Assembly: GCA_001795235.1 (NCBI GenBank)
Contig: MGNZ01000105.1
Span: 4,115-13,552, forward strand
Reading direction: 5' to 3'
From: Chloroflexi bacterium RBG_16_64_32
Lineage (GTDB): Bacteria; Chloroflexota; Dehalococcoidia; SM23-28-2; RBG-16-64-32
Length of the DNA stretch: 9,438 nt
Below, piece by piece: positions 1-6,364 of the stretch. A model generated the notes under the pieces. That model was not told the origin of the DNA. It did no database searches and saw nothing but the letters and a program-made list of their open reading frames with translations. Position 1 is the first letter of the stretch, and every line of letters begins with the position of its first letter. A program made the position numbers and the translations under genes.

Positions 1-2474
1 TTGTTCGGGTTCTCGTCCACTACCACGTCCCAGCCGCCGCGAGCGGTATCGGCCAGGAATAGCCGATTGAAGTTCAGGTTCATGGTGGACATCACGGTGA
101 GCGCGAAGACGACCAGGGAGATCATGGCCAGGGTCATGCCGGTGCGGAACTTGTAGGCCAGGGGGTAGGCTACGGCGGTTTTCATGGCGGGAAGGATGGG
201 GCCGAAGACGTCGCCCAGACGCGAGAGCAGGGCCAGTACGAGGTCCGCGTTGTACATGAGGACGAAGGTTGAGGCGGCGACCATGGCGACGCCGCTGAGG
301 AAGAACATCTCCATGTCCCCCTCCAGCTCACCGAAGAGCGGCTTCAGCCGGTTGCCCGCGGTGAGGCCCCAGAATACCAGTATGAGCACACCCATGATGG
401 TGAAGACGGGCCGCGCAGGGAGGCTGAAGAAGCGCAGAATCGTGGCCGCGCCAAACGCGATGAGGGAGAAGCCCAGAGCGAAGGGGAAGGCCAGGTCGTT
501 GCTCACGCCCGTGACCACCAAGAGGGCGCCCGCCACCACGACGACCGTACCGAAGCCGGCGCTCCAGGCGATGGGCCGGTCGCGGTCCTGGAGCGCCACC
601 AGGACGAGCCCGAGCGGCGGCAGCACGATCCCCAGGAGGACGAGCCAGGCCGGTATGCTCTGGGGCCTGCGATCCCGCGTGAACCGCACCACAAGGACGG
701 CCAGTAGATAGTGGATGGGTGTCAATACGAGGGGCCAGATGAGGGGCCAGGTGGGGATGCGCTCACGGCGTGCCACAAGGAGGGCGATCTGGTAGATCGG
801 AAAGGCCAGGACCGGCACGGGGAACCACAGGGGCCAGAACCAGCGCATGGGGCGGACGTCAGTTCTCTTTTCGGCCGGCCGGCTGAAGTCGCTGCCCCGC
901 AGGAGGTAGAGCCAGGGCCCGATCAGACCGATGAGCGCAAGAGCCCCGAAGGGGAGCGCTAGACCGCCGAATGTCAGGGCGCCAGCCAAAGACACGATGA
1001 TTATTCCCGCTGCGACGAAGGCATTCAGGACGCCGCGGAGATAGCCCATTAACGTCGCCTGCTCCGGATTCGCCGCTGCGGTCTCCGCCAGATCGCGGAT
1101 CGCCGCGACGATGTTGAGGTTGGATATCCGCCACGAGGAGAAGACCACGGTAAGGTACGTGAGCACCACGCCCAGGCTGTACGAGATGATGACGCTGCGC
1201 GCGGTGACGTGCGGCTGGATGCTGAGGCCGAACTCTGAGAATATGCGCGCCATGATCTCGGCCATCCCGAAGGCGACGAGGATGCCGAGGCCGGCGCCCA
1301 CCATGGCGGAGAGGATGTTGTAGGCCATGCCCTCCGACATGAACATCTGAATCAGATGGTCCCGCCTCGTGCCGACGGCTCGCGCCATCCCCATCTCCGG
1401 CTTTCGCTCGGCGGCCAGCATTACGAAGATCATGACGATGAGCAGCATGCCGGCGCCGATGGAGAAGAGCCCGAAGATGAGGAAGAAAGTGGCGAAGATA
1501 TTGCCCGCCGCCTCGGATTCCTCCACCAGGTCCTGTTTGGTGGTCTCGATTTCCAGGGCCAGGTCCGTCGAGCGGGGGTTATCGGGCGACAGGCCCTCGG
1601 CGCCGATAACTCGCTCCAGGGTCACGACCACGTCGTCGGTCAGGTCGACGCTGTCCCGCACGCCTCCCCTGTTCGATATGCCGATGAAGCTTACCTCTCC
1701 CGGGCGGACGACGATCTCCTGGAGGGTGTCCAGCCGCGTCACCAGCCCCTCCTTGGCGCCGAAGTCACCCACTCCAGTCAGGAACCGGTCTTCCACCACG
1801 TCCACGATGGCGAGCTCGTGCGGCTGGCCCTCCACGAAGACCTGCACGCGGTCGCCGGGCTCCACAGCCAGCTCTTCGGCCCCACTCTCGTTCATGAATG
1901 CCTCGCCCGCGGCCAGGGAGCCGATGTCCAGCGCCTCGCCTGTGCTGACAGAGATTACGTCCGGAAAACCGTCCATAGAGCCGGCGTCCAGGCCCACGAA
2001 GCTGACGGACGGCTCGCTCTGGCCGCTCTCGGGATTGAGGATGGGGACCTGCTGGAACAGCAGGGGCAAGAAGCCATCGATGTTGGGATCGTCTGCGGCC
2101 GCGAGGGCGGCGCGAAGCTGATCGTTGACCTCCTGGGGAATCGTCGAGTTTCTCTGGTTCGGCGCTTCGTCTGTCTCCCCTCGTCGCTGGACGACCTCGT
2201 CAGCGTGGCCCAGGAGGGTGTAGGTGGAGTTGGTGAGGCTATAGTCTACGGTATCGCCGGTGGTGAAGGCGGCGGAGATGATGAGGGTGCTGAGCATGAG
2301 CCCTACGACTATGAGCACAGTCTGGGCCAGCCGGCGCGGCATGTTGCGCAAGCCCATTAGGAACATGATGCGGCTGCGAAGGGCCACGTATCCTACGGTG
2401 GCCAGAGACACGCCGAGGGCCGCGAGCAGCCCCAGCATGATGTAGTTCATCGAGAGTCCGAACAGATTGTCCAC
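1..2474 (-). CDS. Large FtsX/MacB-type ABC transporter permease, C-terminus beyond window
   Basis: Membrane subunit of a type VII (MacB/LolCDE/FtsX-like) ABC system. The frame is open from a GTG at 2474 to the window edge, giving 824 visible codons with no stop. The start is set by AGGAG at 2485-2481, 6 nt before the GTG; an ATG eight codons in is the alternative. Visible layout: helix at about 11-31; helix 51-71 preceded by a GLRNMPRR motif; extracytoplasmic MacB-PCD-like domain about 72-325; FtsX core helices at about 327-353, 384-404 and 427-447. The coupling-type segment ERKPEMGMARAVGT lies near 356-369, between the first two core helices. A block of about nine further hydrophobic segments follows (483-745). 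A second N-terminal-like unit (YKFRTGM then a helix at 782-800) then leads into another extracytoplasmic region. It lies 9 nt after the ATPase gene, so the two are surely one transporter. Substrate unknown: lipid, lipoprotein or peptide export and envelope mechanotransmission are all possible. Confidence 0.88.
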   Translation of the reverse strand, partial: MDNLFGLSMNYIMLGLLAALGVSLATVGYVALRSRIMFLMGLRNMPRRLAQTVLIVVGLMLSTLIISAAFTTGDTVDYSLTNSTYTLLGHADEVVQRRGETDEAPNQRNSTIPQEVNDQLRAALAAADDPNIDGFLPLLFQQVPILNPESGQSEPSVSFVGLDAGSMDGFPDVISVSTGEALDIGSLAAGEAFMNESGAEELAVEPGDRVQVFVEGQPHELAIVDVVEDRFLTGVGDFGAKEGLVTRLDTLQEIVVRPGEVSFIGISNRGGVRDSVDLTDDVVVTLERVIGAEGLSPDNPRSTDLALEIETTKQDLVEESEAAGNIFATFFLIFGLFSIGAGMLLIVMIFVMLAAERKPEMGMARAVGTRRDHLIQMFMSEGMAYNILSAMVGAGLGILVAFGMAEIMARIFSEFGLSIQPHVTARSVIISYSLGVVLTYLTVVFSSWRISNLNIVAAIRDLAETAAANPEQATLMGYLRGVLNAFVAAGIIIVSLAGALTFGGLALPFGALALIGLIGPWLYLLRGSDFSRPAEKRTDVRPMRWFWPLWFPVPVLAFPIYQIALLVARRERIPTWPLIWPLVLTPIHYLLAVLVVRFTRDRRPQSIPAWLVLLGIVLPPLGLVLVALQDRDRPIAWSAGFGTVVVVAGALLVVTGVSNDLAFPFALGFSLIAFGAATILRFFSLPARPVFTIMGVLILVFWGLTAGNRLKPLFGELEGDMEMFFLSGVAMVAASTFVLMYNADLVLALLSRLGDVFGPILPAMKTAVAYPLAYKFRTGMTLAMISLVVFALTVMSTMNLNFNRLFLADTARGGWDVVVDENPN

Positions 2475-2483
2475 GGGTCTCTC

Positions 2484-3272
2484 CTATTCGGGCTCCGTCT
2501 CGGCCGCCGGCCCCCAGATGCCCGCTTCTCGGTTAATGATGTGATGGTCGCTGGTGATCCGGCCATCCTGCATCTTGATGATGCGGCCTGTCCGCTCCGC
2601 CACCTCCAGCGCGTGGGTGACCAGGACGAAAGTCTGGTGCTGCTTCTGGTTGAGATCGCAAAGAAGGTCCATGATCTCGCCGGCGTTGGTGCTGTCAAGG
2701 TCGCCGGTGGGCTCGTCGCCCCATACGATTGCCGGCTCGTTGACCAGAGCACGGGCGATGGTCACACGCTGTCGCTGGCCGCCGGAGAGCTCGGCAGGCT
2801 TGTGCTGCGCCCAGTCTTGGAGGTGGACCCGATCGAGGGACTCGTAGGCGCGGCGGCGGGCCTCCCGGGCGGAGACACCGGAGACAACCAGGGGCAGCTC
2901 CACGTTCTCAACGGCGGAGAGGACCGGCAGCAGGTTGTAGAACTGGAAGACGAAGCCCATGCGCCGGGCCCGGTACTCGGTCTTGTCGTTGTCGGACATG
3001 GTGCTCAGGTCGACGCCGTCAACCGAGGCGCGGCCGCCGTCGATGACGTCCAGTCCACTGAGGCAATTGAGAAGGGTGGTCTTGCCGCAGCCGGACGGCC
3101 CCATGATGGCCACCATGTCGCCCTGGCGAATCGTGAGGGTGACGCCGCGCAGCGCCTGCACCTGCACCTTGCCCGTGTCATACGTTTTGGCGACGTCCAC
3201 GGCCTCGATGATGGGACGCCGGTCGGATGCGGGCGCTGGTTTATCGTTTGTGCCCGTGGCTTCCAGGGTCAT
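2484..3272 (-). CDS. ABC transporter ATP-binding protein, LolD/MacB/FtsE type
   Basis: Cytoplasmic ATPase of 262 aa that energises the adjacent FtsX-like permease. All nucleotide-binding motifs are present: Walker A GPSGCGKT (58-65), Q-loop Gln110 within FVFQFYNLLP, signature LSGGQ (162-166), Walker B ending in WGDE with catalytic Glu187, D-loop GDLD (190-193) and switch His220. The FQFYNLLP and DEPTGDLDS stretches are typical of the LolD/MacB/FtsE subfamily. Trp184-Gly185 replace the usual Leu-Ala before the Walker B Asp, a mild variation. The start ATG has AGGAG 9 nt upstream. It is 58 nt downstream of lipB, a wider gap than most in the operon, with its own promoter-like sequence. The gene ends 9 nt before the permease GTG, and its TAG stop overlaps the permease ribosome site, so translation of the two is probably coupled. 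Family is certain, substrate is not. Confidence 0.95.
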   Translation of the reverse strand: MTLEATGTNDKPAPASDRRPIIEAVDVAKTYDTGKVQVQALRGVTLTIRQGDMVAIMGPSGCGKTTLLNCLSGLDVIDGGRASVDGVDLSTMSDNDKTEYRARRMGFVFQFYNLLPVLSAVENVELPLVVSGVSAREARRRAYESLDRVHLQDWAQHKPAELSGGQRQRVTIARALVNEPAIVWGDEPTGDLDSTNAGEIMDLLCDLNQKQHQTFVLVTHALEVAERTGRIIKMQDGRITSDHHIINREAGIWGPAAETEPE

Positions 3273-3293
3273 ACGGTATGGCTCCTCTGGTTG

Positions 3294-3308
3294 GGCCGAT
3301 GTCCGGCC
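3294..3308 (-). other. Small hairpin in leader of the ABC ATPase gene
   Basis: GGCCG, a 5-nt spacer and CGGCC form a perfect 5-bp stem in the 58-nt gap between lipB and the ATPase gene, about 20 nt upstream of the start codon and just upstream of the ribosome site. Such short GC stems occur by chance in GC-rich DNA, so a role in the leader is speculative. Confidence 0.25.
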
Positions 3309-3319
3309 GAAGTGGGGCG

Positions 3320-3343
3320 ACGCTTAGCGCTCAGGCTAAGCGT
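3320..3343. promoter_or_regulatory. 24-bp palindrome, candidate operator or hairpin at the 3' end of lipB
   Basis: Two perfect 9-bp arms, ACGCTTAGC and GCTAAGCGT on either strand, are separated by 6 nt. The palindrome spans the last codons and TGA stop of lipB and extends into the gap before the ABC ATPase gene. On the minus strand it begins at the base after a TAAAAT -10-like hexamer, so it would cover the transcription start, a classic operator position. As RNA it would be a 9-bp hairpin, but no U-run follows it on the minus strand, so it is not a normal intrinsic terminator for lipB. On the plus strand it is followed by ATTTTAT, but no plus-strand gene ends here. Seen directly: symmetry and position. 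Inferred: operator function. Confidence 0.5.
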
Positions 3344-4074
3344 ATTTTATCGCCCGCAGATGTGTGGGGCAAAGGAGCGGCCGCGAGGCGAGACACGATC
3401 TCCACCGCTGTGACATCGCGGTCAAACACGTGGCCGAAGTAGCGGGCCAGACGCTCGGTCACAGGCGCCAGCGGCACGGAGAAGCCCAGCACCCGCTGCA
3501 TGGACGTGACACCGCGGTCCGCGATGCCGCAGGCTACGATTCGCTCGAACCAGTGGAGATCCACGTTAACGTTGAGGGCCAGGCCGTGGCTCGTGACCCA
3601 GCCTCCCGCCGCTCCTCCCGGCCGGCTGACCCGCACGCCGATGGCGGCGATCTTGTCGCGGGCCACCCAGACGCCGGTGAGCCCCTCTACCCGCCGTGCA
3701 TCGATGCCGTAGCCTGCCAAAGTGCGGATGACGACGTCCTCCAGGCCGCGCACGTAGGCCTGGACGCCGCGAGGCTGCGTCCCCAGACCGAATATCGGGT
3801 AGGCGACTAGCTGACCGGGGCCGTGGAAGGTGATGTCGCCGCCGCGGTCGACTGTGAGCAGGGGCACGCCCAGGGCCTCAGCCGGGACGTGGAGGCGGCC
3901 GGCGCGGGCGCGTCGGCCGGTGGTGTACACCGGCGGATGCTCCAGCAGGAGCAGGGTGTCCTCAACGTCTCCGCGGGCGCGGCGGACGGCCAGGTCGCGC
4001 TGGATGGCCCAGGCCTGCTCGTAATCGACCTGCCCGAGCCAGAGCGCGCGGCAGGGGGGGCGTGTCTCGCTCAT
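3331..4074 (-). CDS. lipB: Octanoyltransferase LipB (lipoyl(octanoyl) transferase)
   Basis: Transfers octanoyl from octanoyl-ACP to the lipoyl-domain lysine of 2-oxoacid dehydrogenase E2 subunits (and GcvH); LipA then inserts sulfur. The 247-aa protein shows the family hallmarks: RGGDITFHGPGQLVAYPI (77-94) for substrate binding, Lys141 in KIAAIGVRV as the active-site lysine, VTSHGLALNVN (160-170), and catalytic Cys182 in ACGIADRGVTSM. The length fits the family, with a modest C-terminal extension relative to E. coli. Its ATG overlaps the E2 stop by 4 nt (ATGA), so translation is probably coupled to E2, its substrate protein. No lipA is visible in the window. A C7 run on the coding strand at codons 5-7 (4054-4060) is a possible slippage or sequencing-error site, though the frame is intact as given. 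The last codons overlap the palindrome described separately. Confidence 0.96.
   Translation of the reverse strand: MSETRPPCRALWLGQVDYEQAWAIQRDLAVRRARGDVEDTLLLLEHPPVYTTGRRARAGRLHVPAEALGVPLLTVDRGGDITFHGPGQLVAYPIFGLGTQPRGVQAYVRGLEDVVIRTLAGYGIDARRVEGLTGVWVARDKIAAIGVRVSRPGGAAGGWVTSHGLALNVNVDLHWFERIVACGIADRGVTSMQRVLGFSVPLAPVTERLARYFGHVFDRDVTAVEIVSRLAAAPLPHTSAGDKIRLA
3344..3372 (-). promoter_or_regulatory. Candidate sigma70-type promoter for the ABC transporter genes
   Basis: On the minus strand TTGCCC (3372-3367, 4/6 match to TTGACA) is followed after 17 bp by TAAAAT (3349-3344, 5/6 match to TATAAT). It lies inside the last codons of lipB, with a predicted start near 3337 and the ATPase ATG about 65 nt further. 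The local A/T-rich patch stands out from the GC-rich surroundings. Prediction by inspection only. Confidence 0.4.
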
Positions 4075-5279
4075 TCCAGCGGTGAGTCGGGGCCGTAGGT
4101 CTCAAGGCGGCCCACCACGGAGCGGAGAAACCCGGCTGCCTGAGCGCCGTCCAAGACGCGATGGTCGAAGGATAGGCAGAGGTTGACTGTGGAGCGCACA
4201 GCAATGGCGTCGTCGTCCATGACGACGGCGCGCTTCGTCACGGCTTCCAGAGCGAGGATCGCAGCCTGGCCCTGGTTGATGATGGGCATGCTGATAATGG
4301 AGCCGAACCAGCCGGTGTTGTCCACAGTGAAGGTACCGCCCTGCACGTCCTCCAGCTTCAGCTTGCCGGCGCGGGCCCGCTCGGAGACGCCGTTGACGGC
4401 GCGGGCCAGGAGGGCCACGCTCAGGCGGTCGGCGTCATGGACGACAGGAACGACGAGCCCTTCATCGGTGGCGACGGCAATTCCGATATGGATGCGCTTT
4501 TTGACGATTATCTTGTCCTCCGCCCAGGAGGAGTTGAGCAGCGGGTTCTCGCGGAGGCCTTGAGCGACAGCGGCCACGACGAACGGGAGGTATGTGAGGT
4601 CCACGCCTTCCCGATTGCGGAAGGCCTCGCGTTGAGCGTGGCGCAGTCGTACGAGGCCGGTGACGTCGGCCTCCATCACCAGCCAGGCGTGTGGTGCGCT
4701 AAATTTGGACGCAGCCATGCGCTTGGCGATGGTGCGGCGGATGGCGGTGAGGGGGAGCGTCTCCTCCTCCTGCTGCACCGGTGTCGCGAACGGCGCCAGC
4801 GGCGGCTTGCCCGGCTCCGAGGCGAAGGCGCGAACGTCGTCCTCCAGGATGCGGCCCTGGGGCCCGCTGCCTTTGACGAGCGCCAGGTCGACGCCCAACT
4901 CCTGGGCCAGCTTCCGCACTCGGGGAGTTGCGCGACGGCGGCCCTCTGGGCTTGCCCGATCGTGGGCAGGGCCCGATGGCTCAGGGACGGCTCTCACGGG
5001 CCTCTCCTCCACAGCGGTAGGCGAAGTCGCGGCCTCGCCGGCGACCGCCTCAATAATGGCCAAGGGTTCACCCACGGCGACGACGGCGCCCTCCTCGGCG
5101 AGAAGCTCCCTCACCGTCCCCGTAACGGGGGAAGGGATCTCCACGTCGACTTTGTCGGTGTTGATTTCGACGATGGGCTCGTACTTGTCGACGTGGTCGC
5201 CCGGCTTCTTGAGCCACCGCTCGATCGTGCCCTCGGTGACGGTCTCGCCCACTTCGGGCATCGTCAGCGTGGTGATCAT
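4071..5279 (-). CDS. bkdB: Lipoamide acyltransferase E2 of a (branched-chain) 2-oxoacid dehydrogenase complex
   Basis: Core subunit (402 aa) that accepts the acyl group from E1 on its lipoyl arm and passes it to CoA. There is one N-terminal lipoyl domain (about 1-78) with lipoyl-lysine Lys43 in NTDKVDVEIPSP. A linker rich in Pro, Ala and Glu follows (about 79-115), then a peripheral subunit-binding domain (about 117-153: ATPRVRKLAQELGVDL, then GSGPQGRILEDDV). The catalytic domain (about 173-397) holds SFDHRVLDG, with catalytic His373 and Asp377. The sequence alone cannot cleanly separate BCKDH from PDH or 2-oxoglutarate E2; the E1 partners favour branched-chain acids. ATG start with GGAGG seven nt upstream. 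It lies 12 nt after E1 beta and overlaps lipB by 4 nt. Confidence 0.93.
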   Translation of the reverse strand: MITTLTMPEVGETVTEGTIERWLKKPGDHVDKYEPIVEINTDKVDVEIPSPVTGTVRELLAEEGAVVAVGEPLAIIEAVAGEAATSPTAVEERPVRAVPEPSGPAHDRASPEGRRRATPRVRKLAQELGVDLALVKGSGPQGRILEDDVRAFASEPGKPPLAPFATPVQQEEETLPLTAIRRTIAKRMAASKFSAPHAWLVMEADVTGLVRLRHAQREAFRNREGVDLTYLPFVVAAVAQGLRENPLLNSSWAEDKIIVKKRIHIGIAVATDEGLVVPVVHDADRLSVALLARAVNGVSERARAGKLKLEDVQGGTFTVDNTGWFGSIISMPIINQGQAAILALEAVTKRAVVMDDDAIAVRSTVNLCLSFDHRVLDGAQAAGFLRSVVGRLETYGPDSPLE

Positions 5280-5291
5280 GGGAGAGCCTCC

Positions 5292-6275
5292 CTAGTAGGC
5301 GGCCAGGTCTCGAATCGCACTCGCTATCTTTGCCGGGTTAGGGAGCACGTACTCTTCCAGGACGCCGGCGTAGGGCGCGATAGGGACATCCGGGGAGGCC
5401 ACGCGGGTCACCGGCCCGTCCAGGAAGTCGAACGCCTCCTGGGCGATGATAGCAGCTACCTCCGCGCCGAAGCCACCCGTGAGGTTATCCTCGTACACCA
5501 CCAGCGCCTTGCCGGTCTTCTCCACGGACTTGAGGATGGTTTCCTTGTCCAGGGGCGAGATGGTGCGCAGGTCGATCACCTCGGCACTGATGCCATCCTC
5601 GGCCTCCACGGTCTCGGCGGCCTTGAGGGCGTGGTGGAGCATCATCCCGTAGGTTATCAGGCTGATGTCCTTGCCATCACGCTTCACCTCCGCCTCGCCG
5701 ATGGGTATGGTGTAGTCCTCGTCCGGGACGTCCCAGCGGTGCAGCCGGTAGGCCCGTTTGTGCTCCAGGAAGAGCACCGGGTCCGGGTCGCGGATGGCGG
5801 ACTTGAGGAGGCCCTTGGCGTCGTAGGGGGTGGCCACGCAGACCACCTTGAGACCGGGTACGTGGCCGTAGATCGCCTCCACGCTCTGCGAGTGGTAAGG
5901 GCCGCCGTGGATGCCCGCGCCGTAGGGAGCCCGGATCGTTATGGGACAGCCCCAGCCCCCGTTGGAGCGATAGCGCAGGCGGGCGGCCTCGCTTACTATC
6001 TGGTCCATGGCCGGGTGAATAAAGTCGGCGAACTGGATCTCGGCGATGGGGATGACGCCGTTGAGGGATGCGCCGATGGCCACGCCCACGATGGCGGACT
6101 CGGCCAGCGGGGTATCGATGCAGCGGTCGGGGCCGAACTCATCGAGGAGGCCCTGGGTTGCGCGAAACACTCCCCCGTTTGCCACATCCTCGCCCAGAAC
6201 GATGACGCGCGGGTCGCGCTCCATCTCCTCCGACATGGCGTCGCGGACGGCTTCCACCATATTCTTTTCAGCCAT
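5292..6275 (-). CDS. bkdAB: 2-oxoacid dehydrogenase E1 component, beta subunit (BCKDH type)
   Basis: Beta chain (327 aa) of the thiamine-diphosphate-dependent E1 that decarboxylates the 2-oxoacid and acylates the E2 lipoyl arm. Motifs: LGEDVANGGVFRAT (27-40), where GGVFR is characteristic of branched-chain E1 beta; DTPLAESAIVG (54-64) with the conserved Glu59 that activates thiamine diphosphate; GGPYHSQSVEA (124-134), matching the YHSQSPEA of BCKDH; then EVIDLRTISPLD and LTGGFGAEV in the C-terminal transketolase-like domain. I chose the ATG at 6275 because GGGAGGT sits at 6286-6280, giving 5 nt from GGAGG to the start codon, and because MAEKNMVEAVRDAM is where homologues begin. An in-frame TTG at 6338 would add 21 unlikely residues encoded inside a palindromic element. 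It is preceded by an 89-nt gap and followed 12 nt later by E2. Confidence 0.95.
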   Translation of the reverse strand: MAEKNMVEAVRDAMSEEMERDPRVIVLGEDVANGGVFRATQGLLDEFGPDRCIDTPLAESAIVGVAIGASLNGVIPIAEIQFADFIHPAMDQIVSEAARLRYRSNGGWGCPITIRAPYGAGIHGGPYHSQSVEAIYGHVPGLKVVCVATPYDAKGLLKSAIRDPDPVLFLEHKRAYRLHRWDVPDEDYTIPIGEAEVKRDGKDISLITYGMMLHHALKAAETVEAEDGISAEVIDLRTISPLDKETILKSVEKTGKALVVYEDNLTGGFGAEVAAIIAQEAFDFLDGPVTRVASPDVPIAPYAGVLEEYVLPNPAKIASAIRDLAAY

Positions 6276-6279
6276 CGCT

Positions 6280-6286
6280 ACCTCCC
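6280..6286 (-). promoter_or_regulatory. Ribosome binding site deciding the E1 beta start
   Basis: GGGAGGT on the minus strand, with 4 nt between it and the ATG at 6275 (5 nt from its GGAGG core). It is part of a purine-rich run and is far better than anything upstream of the in-frame TTG at 6338. Confidence 0.75.
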
Positions 6287-6307
6287 CTCCTCCTACGCAG
6301 GTTCTCT

Positions 6308-6357
6308 GTAGGCCAGGGCTCCCGTCCTGGCCGGTCAAGGCTAGGGCCTCGACCTAC
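6308..6357. repeat. 50-bp double-hairpin palindromic element between E1 alpha and E1 beta
   Basis: Two stem-loops abut exactly. One spans 6311-6332: arms GGCCAGG and CCTGGCC, 7 bp perfect, 8-nt loop. The other spans 6333-6354: arms GGTCAAGGC and GCCTCGACC, 8 Watson-Crick pairs plus one G-U wobble when transcribed from the minus strand, 4-nt loop. The unit is bounded by GTAGG on the left and CCTAC on the right, a 5-bp terminal inverted repeat. This is the only wide gap within the bkd genes and it codes for nothing. Its shape fits a REP-like or miniature palindromic repeat, and in mRNA it could pause RNase decay between cistrons. A family of copies elsewhere in the genome is inferred, not seen; only one copy was noticed here. 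Confidence 0.6.
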
Positions 6358-6364
6358 GTCAGCA

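Noticed and set aside
1356..2360. Long plus-strand open frames opposite the permease
   Set aside because: The minus-strand frame is continuous for 824 codons with helices and the FtsX motif. The plus frames give His/Gly/Asp-rich or Ser/Arg-rich shadows.
3320..3343. Rho-independent terminator after lipB
   Set aside because: On the minus strand the hairpin is preceded by an A-rich run and followed by CGCCCC, with no U-tract. The plus-strand T-rich flank has no plus-strand gene to terminate.
2541..3413. 290-codon plus-strand frame opposite the ABC ATPase
   Set aside because: The minus strand encodes every ABC motif in this interval; the plus-strand product has none and is an antisense shadow.
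4437..6311. A 624-codon open frame on the plus strand
   Set aside because: It lies opposite E2 and E1 beta, which have complete catalytic motifs. Its translation is low-complexity, rich in Gly, Asp, His and Val, with no domain. It is the usual antisense shadow in GC-rich coding DNA.
6276..6338. N-terminal extension of E1 beta from a TTG at 6338
   Set aside because: It would be translated from within the double-hairpin element, lacks a ribosome site, and adds residues not expected in the family. The ATG at 6275 has a strong GGAGG.
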